DNA from: Methylophilaceae bacterium
GTDB lineage: Bacteria; Pseudomonadota; Gammaproteobacteria; Burkholderiales; Methylophilaceae
Direction: 5' to 3'
Length of the DNA: 9,685 nt
Assembly (NCBI GenBank): GCA_017880825.1
Contig: JADGRN010000041.1
Span: 1-9,685, forward strand
Below the pieces are notes generated by a model, which worked only from the letters and a program-made list of their open reading frames with translations, did not search any database and was not told where the DNA came from. Within the stretch, counting starts at the first letter, position 1. The number at the start of each line of letters is the position of its first letter. The position numbers were made by a program, and so were the translations under genes. Shown here in pieces: positions 1 through 6,043 of this stretch.

Positions 1-318
1 CCTGAATACATCCATCAAAGAAAAATCGATCCAAGAGGCTTATATTTTCCCAAGTCGCCCGAAAAAGGAGTTTTTCAACAGAATAGGTCGATCTGAGACA
101 TCCAGTTCGATCTTGATGGGTGTATCCAATAGAAGACATAAGAATTCATATTTAAAATAATAACTTAGCTTATTTTCAGGATACGACCGTCTCTGGTTGG
201 AGACAAAAAAATCATCCTTTAATTTGTAACCATATGAATTAAAAAGGTTTTATAAGATGGCGCGATGTTTGCTATCTCCCATATGTCGCACTTTTGCAAT
301 AACTTTATGGGGGTGAGT
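1..318. other. AT-rich stretch with no assignable gene
   Basis: No gene can be assigned with confidence here. GC is about 36% over the first 300 bases, against nearly 58% in a counted stretch of fbp. One forward frame is open from the left edge to a TAA at 158-160 (52 codons), and an opposing frame starting with ATG at 139 is open leftwards to the edge (46 codons). They conflict, and neither resembles a protein I know. A small GTCTC/GAGAC hairpin (189-204) precedes a run of A. A TATAAG at 251-256 is a possible -10 for the gene starting at 319, but the best -35-like TTGTAA (224-229) is 21 bases away, too far for a normal sigma70 promoter. Confidence 0.5.
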
Positions 319-555
319 ATGGACGCATCTATTCAATCACGGCAAAACTCTGACTCCTTGGCATGGTCAAGCCAACAACCAATACCAATCAATGATCCCC
401 TGGTGCCCAATGAAGTTCGCAATGCTTTAAGCAGCACTGCCGAGACAAATAGATTATATCGAGTGGTAACGCCGAGCATTGTTGAATGGTGGTTGTTGGA
501 TTTTGATGGGGAACTGTTGAACATTTTTTGGCAGGATGGAAAAAAATGTTTTTGA
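319..555 (+). CDS. small hypothetical protein, 78 aa
   Basis: I do not recognise this protein. The ATG at 319 is chosen over an in-frame ATG at 265 because GGGGGTGA (309-316) lies just before it, one mismatch from the Shine-Dalgarno string GGAGGTGA, with five bases between the G-run and the start. The first 40 or so residues are polar and rich in Ser, Gln and Pro. The last 30 are hydrophobic and aromatic, with the segment EWWLLDFDGELLNIFW. No signal peptide or clear membrane helix is visible. The frame ends in GGA AAA AAA TGT TTT TGA. The A7 run (540-546) is phased as A AAA AAA, and an overlapping -1 frame with its own ATG at 546 runs on to 665. The gene is convergent with fbp and sits in AT-rich DNA, so it may be an acquired or decaying gene. 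Confidence 0.45.
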   Translation: MDASIQSRQNSDSLAWSSQQPIPINDPLVPNEVRNALSSTAETNRLYRVVTPSIVEWWLLDFDGELLNIFWQDGKKCF

Positions 556-665
556 CTCGGGCTATGCCACGATCCGAGCTCGAACTGAAGTTAGATGAAT
601 GGCAGAATGGGTCGAAAACAGACCAATTAAAAATTAATTGCTGGCAAAAGCAGATGATACAGTGA
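546..665 (+). CDS. overlapping short frame, possible -1 frameshift extension
   Basis: This is a 39-codon frame whose ATG (546-548) overlaps the end of the upstream small gene and lies immediately after the A7 run. It could be reached in three ways: a -1 slip on A AAA AAA, giving a 115-residue fusion; coupled re-initiation, since AGGA at 533-536 is nine bases before the ATG; or only in relatives, if this A-run has lost or gained a base. The product is charged and probably helical, with the segment MPRSELELKLDEWQN, and reads as a plausible continuation of the upstream protein. A five-pair stem CTCGG/CCGAG (556-560 with 574-578) lies nine bases after the slip site. No family is recognised, and it may not be translated. 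Confidence 0.25.
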   Translation: MFLTRAMPRSELELKLDEWQNGSKTDQLKINCWQKQMIQ

Positions 666-700
666 GCATGATCAAAAACTTGGCCTTAAATCTTCAGCAA

Positions 701-1705
701 TTACGAACCCATGTGGTAGCCGATGATACGTTCGACTTCGTTGCGTGATCCCAGAATTACCGGAACGCGCTGATGCAGGGCATTCGGCAGCATGTCCATG
801 ATGCGTTCACGGCCGGTGGAACTCGTCCCTCCGGCCTGCTCCACGATGAATGACATCGGGTTGGCTTCATACATCAGGCGTAGCTTGCCAGCCTTGCTCG
901 GATCCTTGGTATCTTTTGGATACAGGAACACGCCGCCGCGCATCAGAATGCGGTGCACTTCGGCCACCATGGAGGCTATCCAGCGCATGTTGAAATTTTT
1001 CGCGCGCGGGCCATCCTTGCCCGCCAGGCATTCTTCCACATAGCGCTGCACCGGCTGTTCCCAGAAGCGTTCATTGGATGCGTTGATGGCGAATTCCTCG
1101 GTATCCACAGGAATCTGAATGTCAGGATGGGTCAATATGAATTCGCCAATATCGCGATCCAGTGTAAACCCATTCACGCCACGACCGAGAGTCAGCACCA
1201 GCATGGTTGAAGGGCCATACAGCGCATAGCCGGCACAGACCTGGGTGGCGCCGGGCTGCAGGAAATCCCTGACCAGCGGATTTGTCACGCCCGCCGGACA
1301 ACGCAGGATGGAAAAAATGGTGCCGACCGAGACATTCACATCAATGTTGGATGAGCCGTCCAGCGGATCGAACAACAGCAGGTATTTGCCGCGCGGATAT
1401 TGCGCCGGGATCGAATACACATCATCCATTTCCTCCGACGCCATCGCTGCCAGGCGGCCGGCCCACTCGTTGGACTGGATCATGATGTCATTGGAGATGA
1501 CATCGAGTTTTTTCTGTGTTTCACCCTGTACGTTTTCACTGCCGGCCGAGCCCAGCACGCCTACCAGCGCGCCTTTGCTGACGGTATTGGAGATGATCTT
1601 GCAGGCCAGCACCACATCATTGACCAACCCGGTAAAAGCACCACTGGCGCCGGACACCTGACGCTGCTGTTCGATGATGAACTGAGTAATGGTCTTGCCA
1701 TTCAT
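701..1705 (-). CDS. fbp: class I fructose-1,6-bisphosphatase
   Basis: This enzyme hydrolyses fructose 1,6-bisphosphate to fructose 6-phosphate in the cytosol, the committed step of gluconeogenesis, which also feeds the Calvin or RuMP cycle where present. Its 334 residues match the usual class I length. Visible signatures are the acidic metal ligands in SEEMDD (90-95), the family hallmark [10 protein letters not shown] (113-122) that binds phosphate and metal, [18 protein letters not shown] (237-254), and [20 protein letters not shown] (274-293), which carries the C-terminal Tyr/Glu substrate and metal residues. The ATG is preceded by GAGGAA five bases upstream. It diverges from mlaA, and its leader carries AU-rich inverted repeats (1721-1774). 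No convincing intrinsic terminator is seen between its stop and the left-hand small gene. Identification is secure. Confidence 0.97.
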   Translation of the reverse strand: MNGKTITQFIIEQQRQVSGASGAFTGLVNDVVLACKIISNTVSKGALVGVLGSAGSENVQGETQKKLDVISNDIMIQSNEWAGRLAAMASEEMDDVYSIPAQYPRGKYLLLFDPLDGSSNIDVNVSVGTIFSILRCPAGVTNPLVRDFLQPGATQVCAGYALYGPSTMLVLTLGRGVNGFTLDRDIGEFILTHPDIQIPVDTEEFAINASNERFWEQPVQRYVEECLAGKDGPRAKNFNMRWIASMVAEVHRILMRGGVFLYPKDTKDPSKAGKLRLMYEANPMSFIVEQAGGTSSTGRERIMDMLPNALHQRVPVILGSRNEVERIIGYHMGS

Positions 1706-1720
1706 GTTATTTCCTCAAAA

Positions 1721-1774
1721 TTGTAAAAAAGCTGACGGATTTTTACCCGCAAGCAAAGTGTTTCATTTTTACAA
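1721..1774. repeat. inverted TTGTAAAAA repeats in the fbp/mlaA gap
   Basis: TTGTAAAAA (1721-1729) and its exact complement TTTTTACAA (1766-1774) flank a third partial copy, TTTTTAC (1740-1746). The first copy can pair with the second (7 pairs, 10-base loop) or with the third (9 pairs, 36-base loop). All of it lies just upstream of the fbp Shine-Dalgarno, so if fbp is transcribed from beyond 1774 these would be competing hairpins in its 5' leader. They could equally be protein-binding half sites. The stems are AU-rich and weak, and function is inferred only. Confidence 0.4.
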
Positions 1775-1909
1775 CGTAATGTTAACACGCCCTGCCGGGG
1801 CACCTCCAAAACAGTGGACAAGGCATTGTTGCTCGGATACAGTTGCGCCGTAGGCAGATGTAAAACGCTGGGTAAATCCAGTCAAAATAACAACTTCTTG
1901 GAATCAAAC

Positions 1910-2662
1910 ATGCGCGCGAATACAACCGCTATCATCTTCGGTGTTTTACTTGTGGGAATGCTTGGTGGTTGTGCCACTCAGGAAAACAGAGACCCGCTGG
2001 AAGGTATCAATCGCGGCATTTACAAGTTCAACGATACTGCCGACAAGGCTGTTATCAAGCCAATCGCCGGCGCTTACAAGGCCGTTCTGCCCAGCCCGAT
2101 TCGTGGCGGCGTCAACAACTTCTTCACCAACCTCGGCATGTTCGTCACCACCATCAACGACTTGCTGCAATTCAAGTTCAGTAAAGCCATGGATGATGCC
2201 GGGCGCTTCGTCATCAACAGTACGGTAGGTGTGCTGGGCCTGATAGACGTGGCTTCCATGGATAATGTACCGAAAAATAATGAAGACTTTGGCCAAACCC
2301 TGGGCTACTGGGGCCTAGGTAACGGCGCCTACATCATGCTGCCATTCCTCGGGCCAAGCTCAGTGCGTGATACCACTGGCTTGGTCGTTGATACCTTTGC
2401 GTTTGATCCCATTACCTACCTCGACAATCCGGCTGCGCGCAATAGCCTGCGTCTGGTCAAGTTCATTGATAAACGCGCGCAATATCTGCCAGCCAGCGAC
2501 TTGCTGGACGAGGCAGCGCTGGATCCTTACTCATTCATGCGTGATGCTTATTTCCAACGCCGTGAAAGCCAGGTCAATGATGGCGCTCCGAGCAAGACTG
2601 ACGACAGCGAATATAATGAAGCGCCGGCAGCAACGACAGATAGCAGCGGCCAGGCAAAATAG
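1910..2662 (+). CDS. mlaA: MlaA (VacJ) outer-membrane lipoprotein
   Basis: MlaA removes phospholipids that stray into the outer leaflet of the outer membrane and hands them through the periplasm to MlaC and the MlaFEDB transporter. The start at 1910 is preferred over an in-frame ATG at 1814 because it places a lipoprotein signal peptide at the N-terminus: a short basic start, a hydrophobic stretch, then the lipobox LGGC with Cys21. Ala at +2 fits outer-membrane sorting. The mature protein begins with DPLEGINRGIYKFND, typical of the family, and carries the core signatures DFGQTLGYWG and LPFLGPSSVRDTTG. The 250-residue length is normal. The last 30 residues are a polar, low-complexity tail. The gene stands alone, without the mlaFEDCB genes, as is also common elsewhere, and ends at a strong terminator. 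The upstream ribosome-binding site is weak (GGAA). Confidence 0.95.
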   Translation: MRANTTAIIFGVLLVGMLGGCATQENRDPLEGINRGIYKFNDTADKAVIKPIAGAYKAVLPSPIRGGVNNFFTNLGMFVTTINDLLQFKFSKAMDDAGRFVINSTVGVLGLIDVASMDNVPKNNEDFGQTLGYWGLGNGAYIMLPFLGPSSVRDTTGLVVDTFAFDPITYLDNPAARNSLRLVKFIDKRAQYLPASDLLDEAALDPYSFMRDAYFQRRESQVNDGAPSKTDDSEYNEAPAATTDSSGQAK

Positions 2663-2692
2663 ACGAAACCTGCGTACGCGACAACGTCATGC

Positions 2693-2720
2693 AAAAAGCC
2701 CCGATACGTCGGGGCTTTTT
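2693..2720. terminator. bidirectional intrinsic terminator between mlaA and pmbA
   Basis: This is a perfect 12-pair stem, AAAAAGCCCCGA with TCGGGGCTTTTT, around a TACG loop. It has an A-tract on one side and a T-tract on the other, so it serves both strands. It lies 30 bases after the mlaA stop and 19 bases beyond the pmbA stop, ending both converging transcripts. Confidence 0.93.
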
Positions 2721-2739
2721 TATTAGCTACTTTTCAAGC

Positions 2740-4095
2740 CTATTCTCCGGCAACCGTCATACGTTCAATCAGTATCGATCCGGTCTGGTTGGAGCCCTGT
2801 ACCAGCACATCATTGCCTATCGCCACGATCTGCATGAACATCTCGCGCAGATTTCCGGCTATGGTGATTTCCTCCACCGGATAAGCTATCACGCCGTTTT
2901 CCACCCAGAAACCTGCCGCGCCGCGTGAGTAATCGCCGGTTACCAGGTTAATGCCATGACCAAGCAACTCCGTCACCAGCAGCCCTGTGCCCATGGTTTT
3001 GAGCAGGCCGTGCAAATCGAGCTCGCCATGGCTCACTAGCAGATTATGGTTGCCGCCCGCATTACCGGTAGTGGTCATCCCCAGCTTGCGTGCGGAGTAG
3101 CTGGACAGCATATAGCCTTGCAGCACACCATCGGCGACCAGCTCACGTTCTTTGGTGGCGACACCTTCATTATCGAAAGGCGCGCTGGCTAAGCCGCGCT
3201 TCAGGTGTGGCTGCTCGAAAATACTGACGCAGGGGGCCAGTACCTGTTTGCCCAGGCTGTCGAGCAGAAAAGAGGATTTGCGATACAGATTACCGCCGGA
3301 TATCGCCGAGACCAGATGTGAGATCAGCCCGGAAGCGACCGGTGCTTCAAACAATACCGGCACTTGTGCGGTCTTTACCGGCCTGCCGCCTAAACGGCGC
3401 ACTGTACGCTCGCCAGCCAATCGACCGACGAAGTGTGCCGAGTCCAGATCATCCGCGCAGCGGGCGCTGCTGTACCAGTAATCGCGCTGCATGTTGTCGC
3501 CATCTTCGGCGATGACGGAGCAGCTTATGCCGTGGCGCGAACTCGGATAGCCCGCGCTGAAACCGTGACTATTGGCGTAGGCAAACATGCCTTCATAGGT
3601 GGAGACGCCGGCACCTTCGGAATTGGTGATGCGCGCGTCCACCTCGAGCGCAGCCGCCTCGCAAGCCTGGGCCAGCTCAATCGCCTGTTCCACCGAGAAC
3701 GACCAGGGATGATGCAAATCAAGATCAGGAATGTCGCGCGCCAATAAACTGGCATCAGCCAGGCCGCAATACTCATCCTGGGCGGTGTAACGGGCGATGT
3801 TGCAGGCCGCAGCGACCGTGTCCTGCAACGCTTGCGGCGATAAATCCGTGGTACTGGCGTGGCCTTTTTGCTGGCCAAAATACACCGACACTGACATGCC
3901 CTTATCACGGTTGTACTCTATGGTCTCCGTTTCACCCATGCGCACCGACACATTCTGGCCAAAACCCAGGTTGATTTCAGCCTCGGCGGCGCTCGCGCCT
4001 GCGGTTTTGGCCAAGCGTAAAACACCTTCGCTCATTTCTTGCAACTGGGCCAGGGAATAGGTAAAACGTGGTTCGCTCGCTGGTTTTTGGTTCAC
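2740..4095 (-). CDS. pmbA: PmbA/TldE, TldD-partner peptidase subunit
   Basis: PmbA (TldE) forms a heteromeric cytosolic metallopeptidase with TldD. In E. coli the complex matures microcin B17 and degrades the antitoxin CcdA; the housekeeping substrates are not well defined. The 451 residues match the family length. Conserved blocks are STTDLSPQAL (81-90), YRKSSFLLDSLGK (271-283), GLASAPFDNEGV (301-312), SSYSARKLGM (331-340) and GDYSRGAAGFWVENG (387-401). The HExxxH zinc motif is absent, as expected, because it resides on TldD; tldD is not in this window. The start is GTG, preceded by GAGAG six bases upstream. The gene diverges from yjgA over 36 bases, the same neighbour relation as in E. coli, and its transcript meets mlaA's at a shared terminator. 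Confidence 0.96.
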   Translation of the reverse strand: MNQKPASEPRFTYSLAQLQEMSEGVLRLAKTAGASAAEAEINLGFGQNVSVRMGETETIEYNRDKGMSVSVYFGQQKGHASTTDLSPQALQDTVAAACNIARYTAQDEYCGLADASLLARDIPDLDLHHPWSFSVEQAIELAQACEAAALEVDARITNSEGAGVSTYEGMFAYANSHGFSAGYPSSRHGISCSVIAEDGDNMQRDYWYSSARCADDLDSAHFVGRLAGERTVRRLGGRPVKTAQVPVLFEAPVASGLISHLVSAISGGNLYRKSSFLLDSLGKQVLAPCVSIFEQPHLKRGLASAPFDNEGVATKERELVADGVLQGYMLSSYSARKLGMTTTGNAGGNHNLLVSHGELDLHGLLKTMGTGLLVTELLGHGINLVTGDYSRGAAGFWVENGVIAYPVEEITIAGNLREMFMQIVAIGNDVLVQGSNQTGSILIERMTVAGE

Positions 4096-4114
4096 AGGAG
4101 GCTCTCAAAAAAAC

Positions 4115-4123
4115 TGTTATGAT
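4115..4123 (+). promoter_or_regulatory. extended -10 for yjgA, overlapping a pmbA -10
   Basis: TGTTATGAT fits the extended -10 form TGnTATAAT with one mismatch. No good -35 is seen at normal spacing, which extended -10 promoters tolerate. Transcription would start at about 4130, one or two bases before the yjgA ATG. The same bases read TATCAT on the other strand (4119-4124), placed to serve pmbA with a leader of about 15 bases. Confidence 0.45.
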
Positions 4124-4131
4124 AGCTCAGT

Positions 4132-4689
4132 ATGAAACCTAACAAGACAGATGATTCTCTGGATTCCGCAGATTTGGAACCTATCAGCAAAACCAGGCGC
4201 AAAGCTGAAGCAGACGCTCTGCAAGATATCGGCGTCAAGCTGGTTGAGCTGCCGAAAGACAGGCTGGCCAAGCTGGACTTGCCTGAACGGCTGCTGGATG
4301 CGGTGTTTGAAGCCAAACGCATTACCGCCAACGGCGCCACACGCCGCCAGAGGCAGTACATCGGTAGCCTGATGCGTGATATTGATGTTGCACCCATCGT
4401 TGATCAACTGCAGCGCTGGGAAGGCAAGCATAGCGCTGAAAACGCCTATTTTCACCAGCTTGAGCGTTGGCGCGACCGCCTGCTCAGCGATGAAAATGCA
4501 CTCTCGGAATTTATGCAGCTTCATCCACGCGCAGACACTCAGCAATTACGTACACTGATTCGGAATAACCAGCGCGAGCTGACAGCCAACAAGCCGCCAA
4601 AAAGCAGCCGTGAGTTGTTCAAATTGCTGCGCGAGATTGTTGAAACTGAAACCTCAACTGCTACCGAGTCTGATATTTCGCAAGTGTGA
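4132..4689 (+). CDS. yjgA: YjgA/DarP, 50S ribosome maturation factor (DUF615)
   Basis: YjgA, renamed DarP (dual-action ribosomal maturation protein), associates with late precursors of the 50S ribosomal subunit in E. coli and assists their maturation. The 185 residues match the family (183 in E. coli). Recognisable blocks are SKTRRKAEADALQDIG (19-34), the basic RRQRQYIGSLMRD (71-83), FHQLERWRDRLL (107-118) and the strongly conserved QQLRTLIRNN (137-146) followed by NKPPKSSRELFKLLRE (153-168). It is almost entirely helical in character. The first 18 residues are acidic and variable. No Shine-Dalgarno lies close to the ATG: AGGAGG at 4096-4101 is 30 bases away. With the -10 at 4118-4123 the mRNA may be leaderless. 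It diverges from pmbA and may be co-transcribed with the antiporter 93 bases downstream. Confidence 0.94.
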   Translation: MKPNKTDDSLDSADLEPISKTRRKAEADALQDIGVKLVELPKDRLAKLDLPERLLDAVFEAKRITANGATRRQRQYIGSLMRDIDVAPIVDQLQRWEGKHSAENAYFHQLERWRDRLLSDENALSEFMQLHPRADTQQLRTLIRNNQRELTANKPPKSSRELFKLLREIVETETSTATESDISQV

Positions 4690-4782
4690 GCTGGCAACCC
4701 GACACGGGCTGATGTGATCACTTTTACTACCAGCTAAAGCACGTCACACACAATCAATAGTACATTTACCAGAGAGCGCACT

Positions 4783-6042
4783 ATGGAGCATTCTCCTGCA
4801 ATACTTCACGCCAAACATCTGCTATTCCTGTTAGGCATCGTCCTAGGTTCTGGCATGTTGGCCGGCTTTATCGCGCGATTGCTGCGCGTACCTGATGTCG
4901 TACTGTTCTTGTTGGCAGGCATGGCGCTAGGCGGCGCGGGCTTGGACGTCATCAACATCAAGATTGATTCGACGCTTAATCAGCTATTGCTGATTTTTGG
5001 CTCGTGCTACATATTGTTTGATGGCGGTGCCAGCGTACGCCTGAGTGTATTACGCAATGTCTGGCCTACCTTGCTGATTATCTCCACCATAGGTGTGCTG
5101 ATCAGCAGTTTCGTCACCGCCTACGCGGTGCAATTTTTTCTGGGCCTGCCGTTTATAGTGGCGCTACTGTTGGGCGCTACCATCGCCTCGACCGATCCCG
5201 CCACGCTGGTGCCTATATTCAAGCAAGTGCGTATCCGCGCCAAAGTGGCGCAGACTGTGATGAGTGAATCTGCCTTCAACGATGCGATGGCTGCGATTCT
5301 TACTTTCACAATCCTCGGCATTGCCATGGGGCGTAGCGAGTTTTCGCTGAGCGATAGCCTGCTCGACTTGACCAAACAAGCTGTTTTCGGTTTGGCAGGC
5401 GGTGTGGTCTTAGGTTACTTGGCGGCCGTGTTTATTGCGCACGATAAGTACAGTTTCCTGGCAGAATTCGCACCCTTGGTCACGTTAATGGCCGTAGTGG
5501 CGGCTTACCTGAGCGCCGATAACTTGCAAGCCAGCGGCTTTATGGCGGTATTTGCATTTGGCATTGTGCTGGGCAACAAAGACCTGTTTGGTTTCAAAAT
5601 GAGCCATGAGGATGAGTTAAAGCTGGAGGATTACATCCTTACTACCTCGCTCATCATGCGTATTTTCATTTTTGTGCTGCTAGGCTCGCAAGTGAATTTC
5701 GCCCTGCTCCAGCAGTATTTCTGGGGTGCCCTGGGCGTGGTATTGGTATTCATGTTGATTGGCCGACCACTGGTGGTGTTTGCCTGCGCCCTGCCTGACC
5801 GCCGTGCCAAATGGCAGATCAGAGAGTTACTATTCATGTGCTGGACGCGCGAGACCGGCGTTATCCCCGGCGCCTTGGCTGGCATGCTGGTCGGCATGAA
5901 AGCGCCCTATGCCGACGTCATCGCTGCCGTGACTTTTATGGCGATCCTGCTGACGATCATATTGCAGGCCACCACCACCGAGTGGCTGGCACGCAAGCTG
6001 GAGCTGCTGGAAACAGAAAGTTCGCTGGAAACGGGCGGCTAG
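4783..6042 (+). CDS. Na+(K+)/H+ antiporter, CPA1/NhaP type
   Basis: This is an inner-membrane cation:proton antiporter of 419 residues with about 12 hydrophobic segments starting near residue 12. It carries TDPA (137-140) in the unwound-helix region, and SESAFNDAMA (161-170), matching the CPA1 signature in which Glu162, Asn166 and Asp167 correspond to the conserved Glu..Asn-Asp of NhaP. It also has GRPLVVF (327-333), whose Arg328 is spaced from Asp167 (161 residues) much like the paired arginine in NhaP structures. The Asn-Asp pair points to electroneutral exchange, by family knowledge. The ion (Na+, K+ or Li+) cannot be told from sequence. There is no cytosolic TrkA-type regulatory domain; the protein ends in a short acidic tail. 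GAGAG sits about seven bases before the ATG. It could share a transcript with yjgA and converges, one base apart, on the next gene. Confidence 0.9.
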   Translation: MEHSPAILHAKHLLFLLGIVLGSGMLAGFIARLLRVPDVVLFLLAGMALGGAGLDVINIKIDSTLNQLLLIFGSCYILFDGGASVRLSVLRNVWPTLLIISTIGVLISSFVTAYAVQFFLGLPFIVALLLGATIASTDPATLVPIFKQVRIRAKVAQTVMSESAFNDAMAAILTFTILGIAMGRSEFSLSDSLLDLTKQAVFGLAGGVVLGYLAAVFIAHDKYSFLAEFAPLVTLMAVVAAYLSADNLQASGFMAVFAFGIVLGNKDLFGFKMSHEDELKLEDYILTTSLIMRIFIFVLLGSQVNFALLQQYFWGALGVVLVFMLIGRPLVVFACALPDRRAKWQIRELLFMCWTRETGVIPGALAGMLVGMKAPYADVIAAVTFMAILLTIILQATTTEWLARKLELLETESSLETGG

Positions 6043-6043
6043 A

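Noticed and set aside
26..113. Three TCGATC copies (26-31, 88-93, 107-112), as a repeat array
   Set aside because: The copies are only six or seven bases, unevenly spaced and without shared flanks; chance is adequate.
189..204. GTCTC/GAGAC hairpin followed by seven A's, as a terminator
   Set aside because: It has only five pairs, and the A-run is on the wrong side for the + strand; for the minus strand the T-run would precede the hairpin.
333..524. 63-codon minus-strand frame opposite the small left-hand gene
   Set aside because: It is antisense to a frame with a better ribosome-binding site, and nothing in the product is recognisable.
1245..1726. Overlapping + strand frames opposite fbp (138 and 108 codons)
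   Set aside because: They lie antisense to the conserved fbp sequence, which matches its family along its entire length; they are reading-frame shadows.
1814..1909. N-terminal extension of MlaA from an upstream ATG
   Set aside because: The extra 32 residues are not hydrophobic and would bury the lipoprotein signal peptide, which needs to be at the N-terminus; the start at 1910 is preferred.
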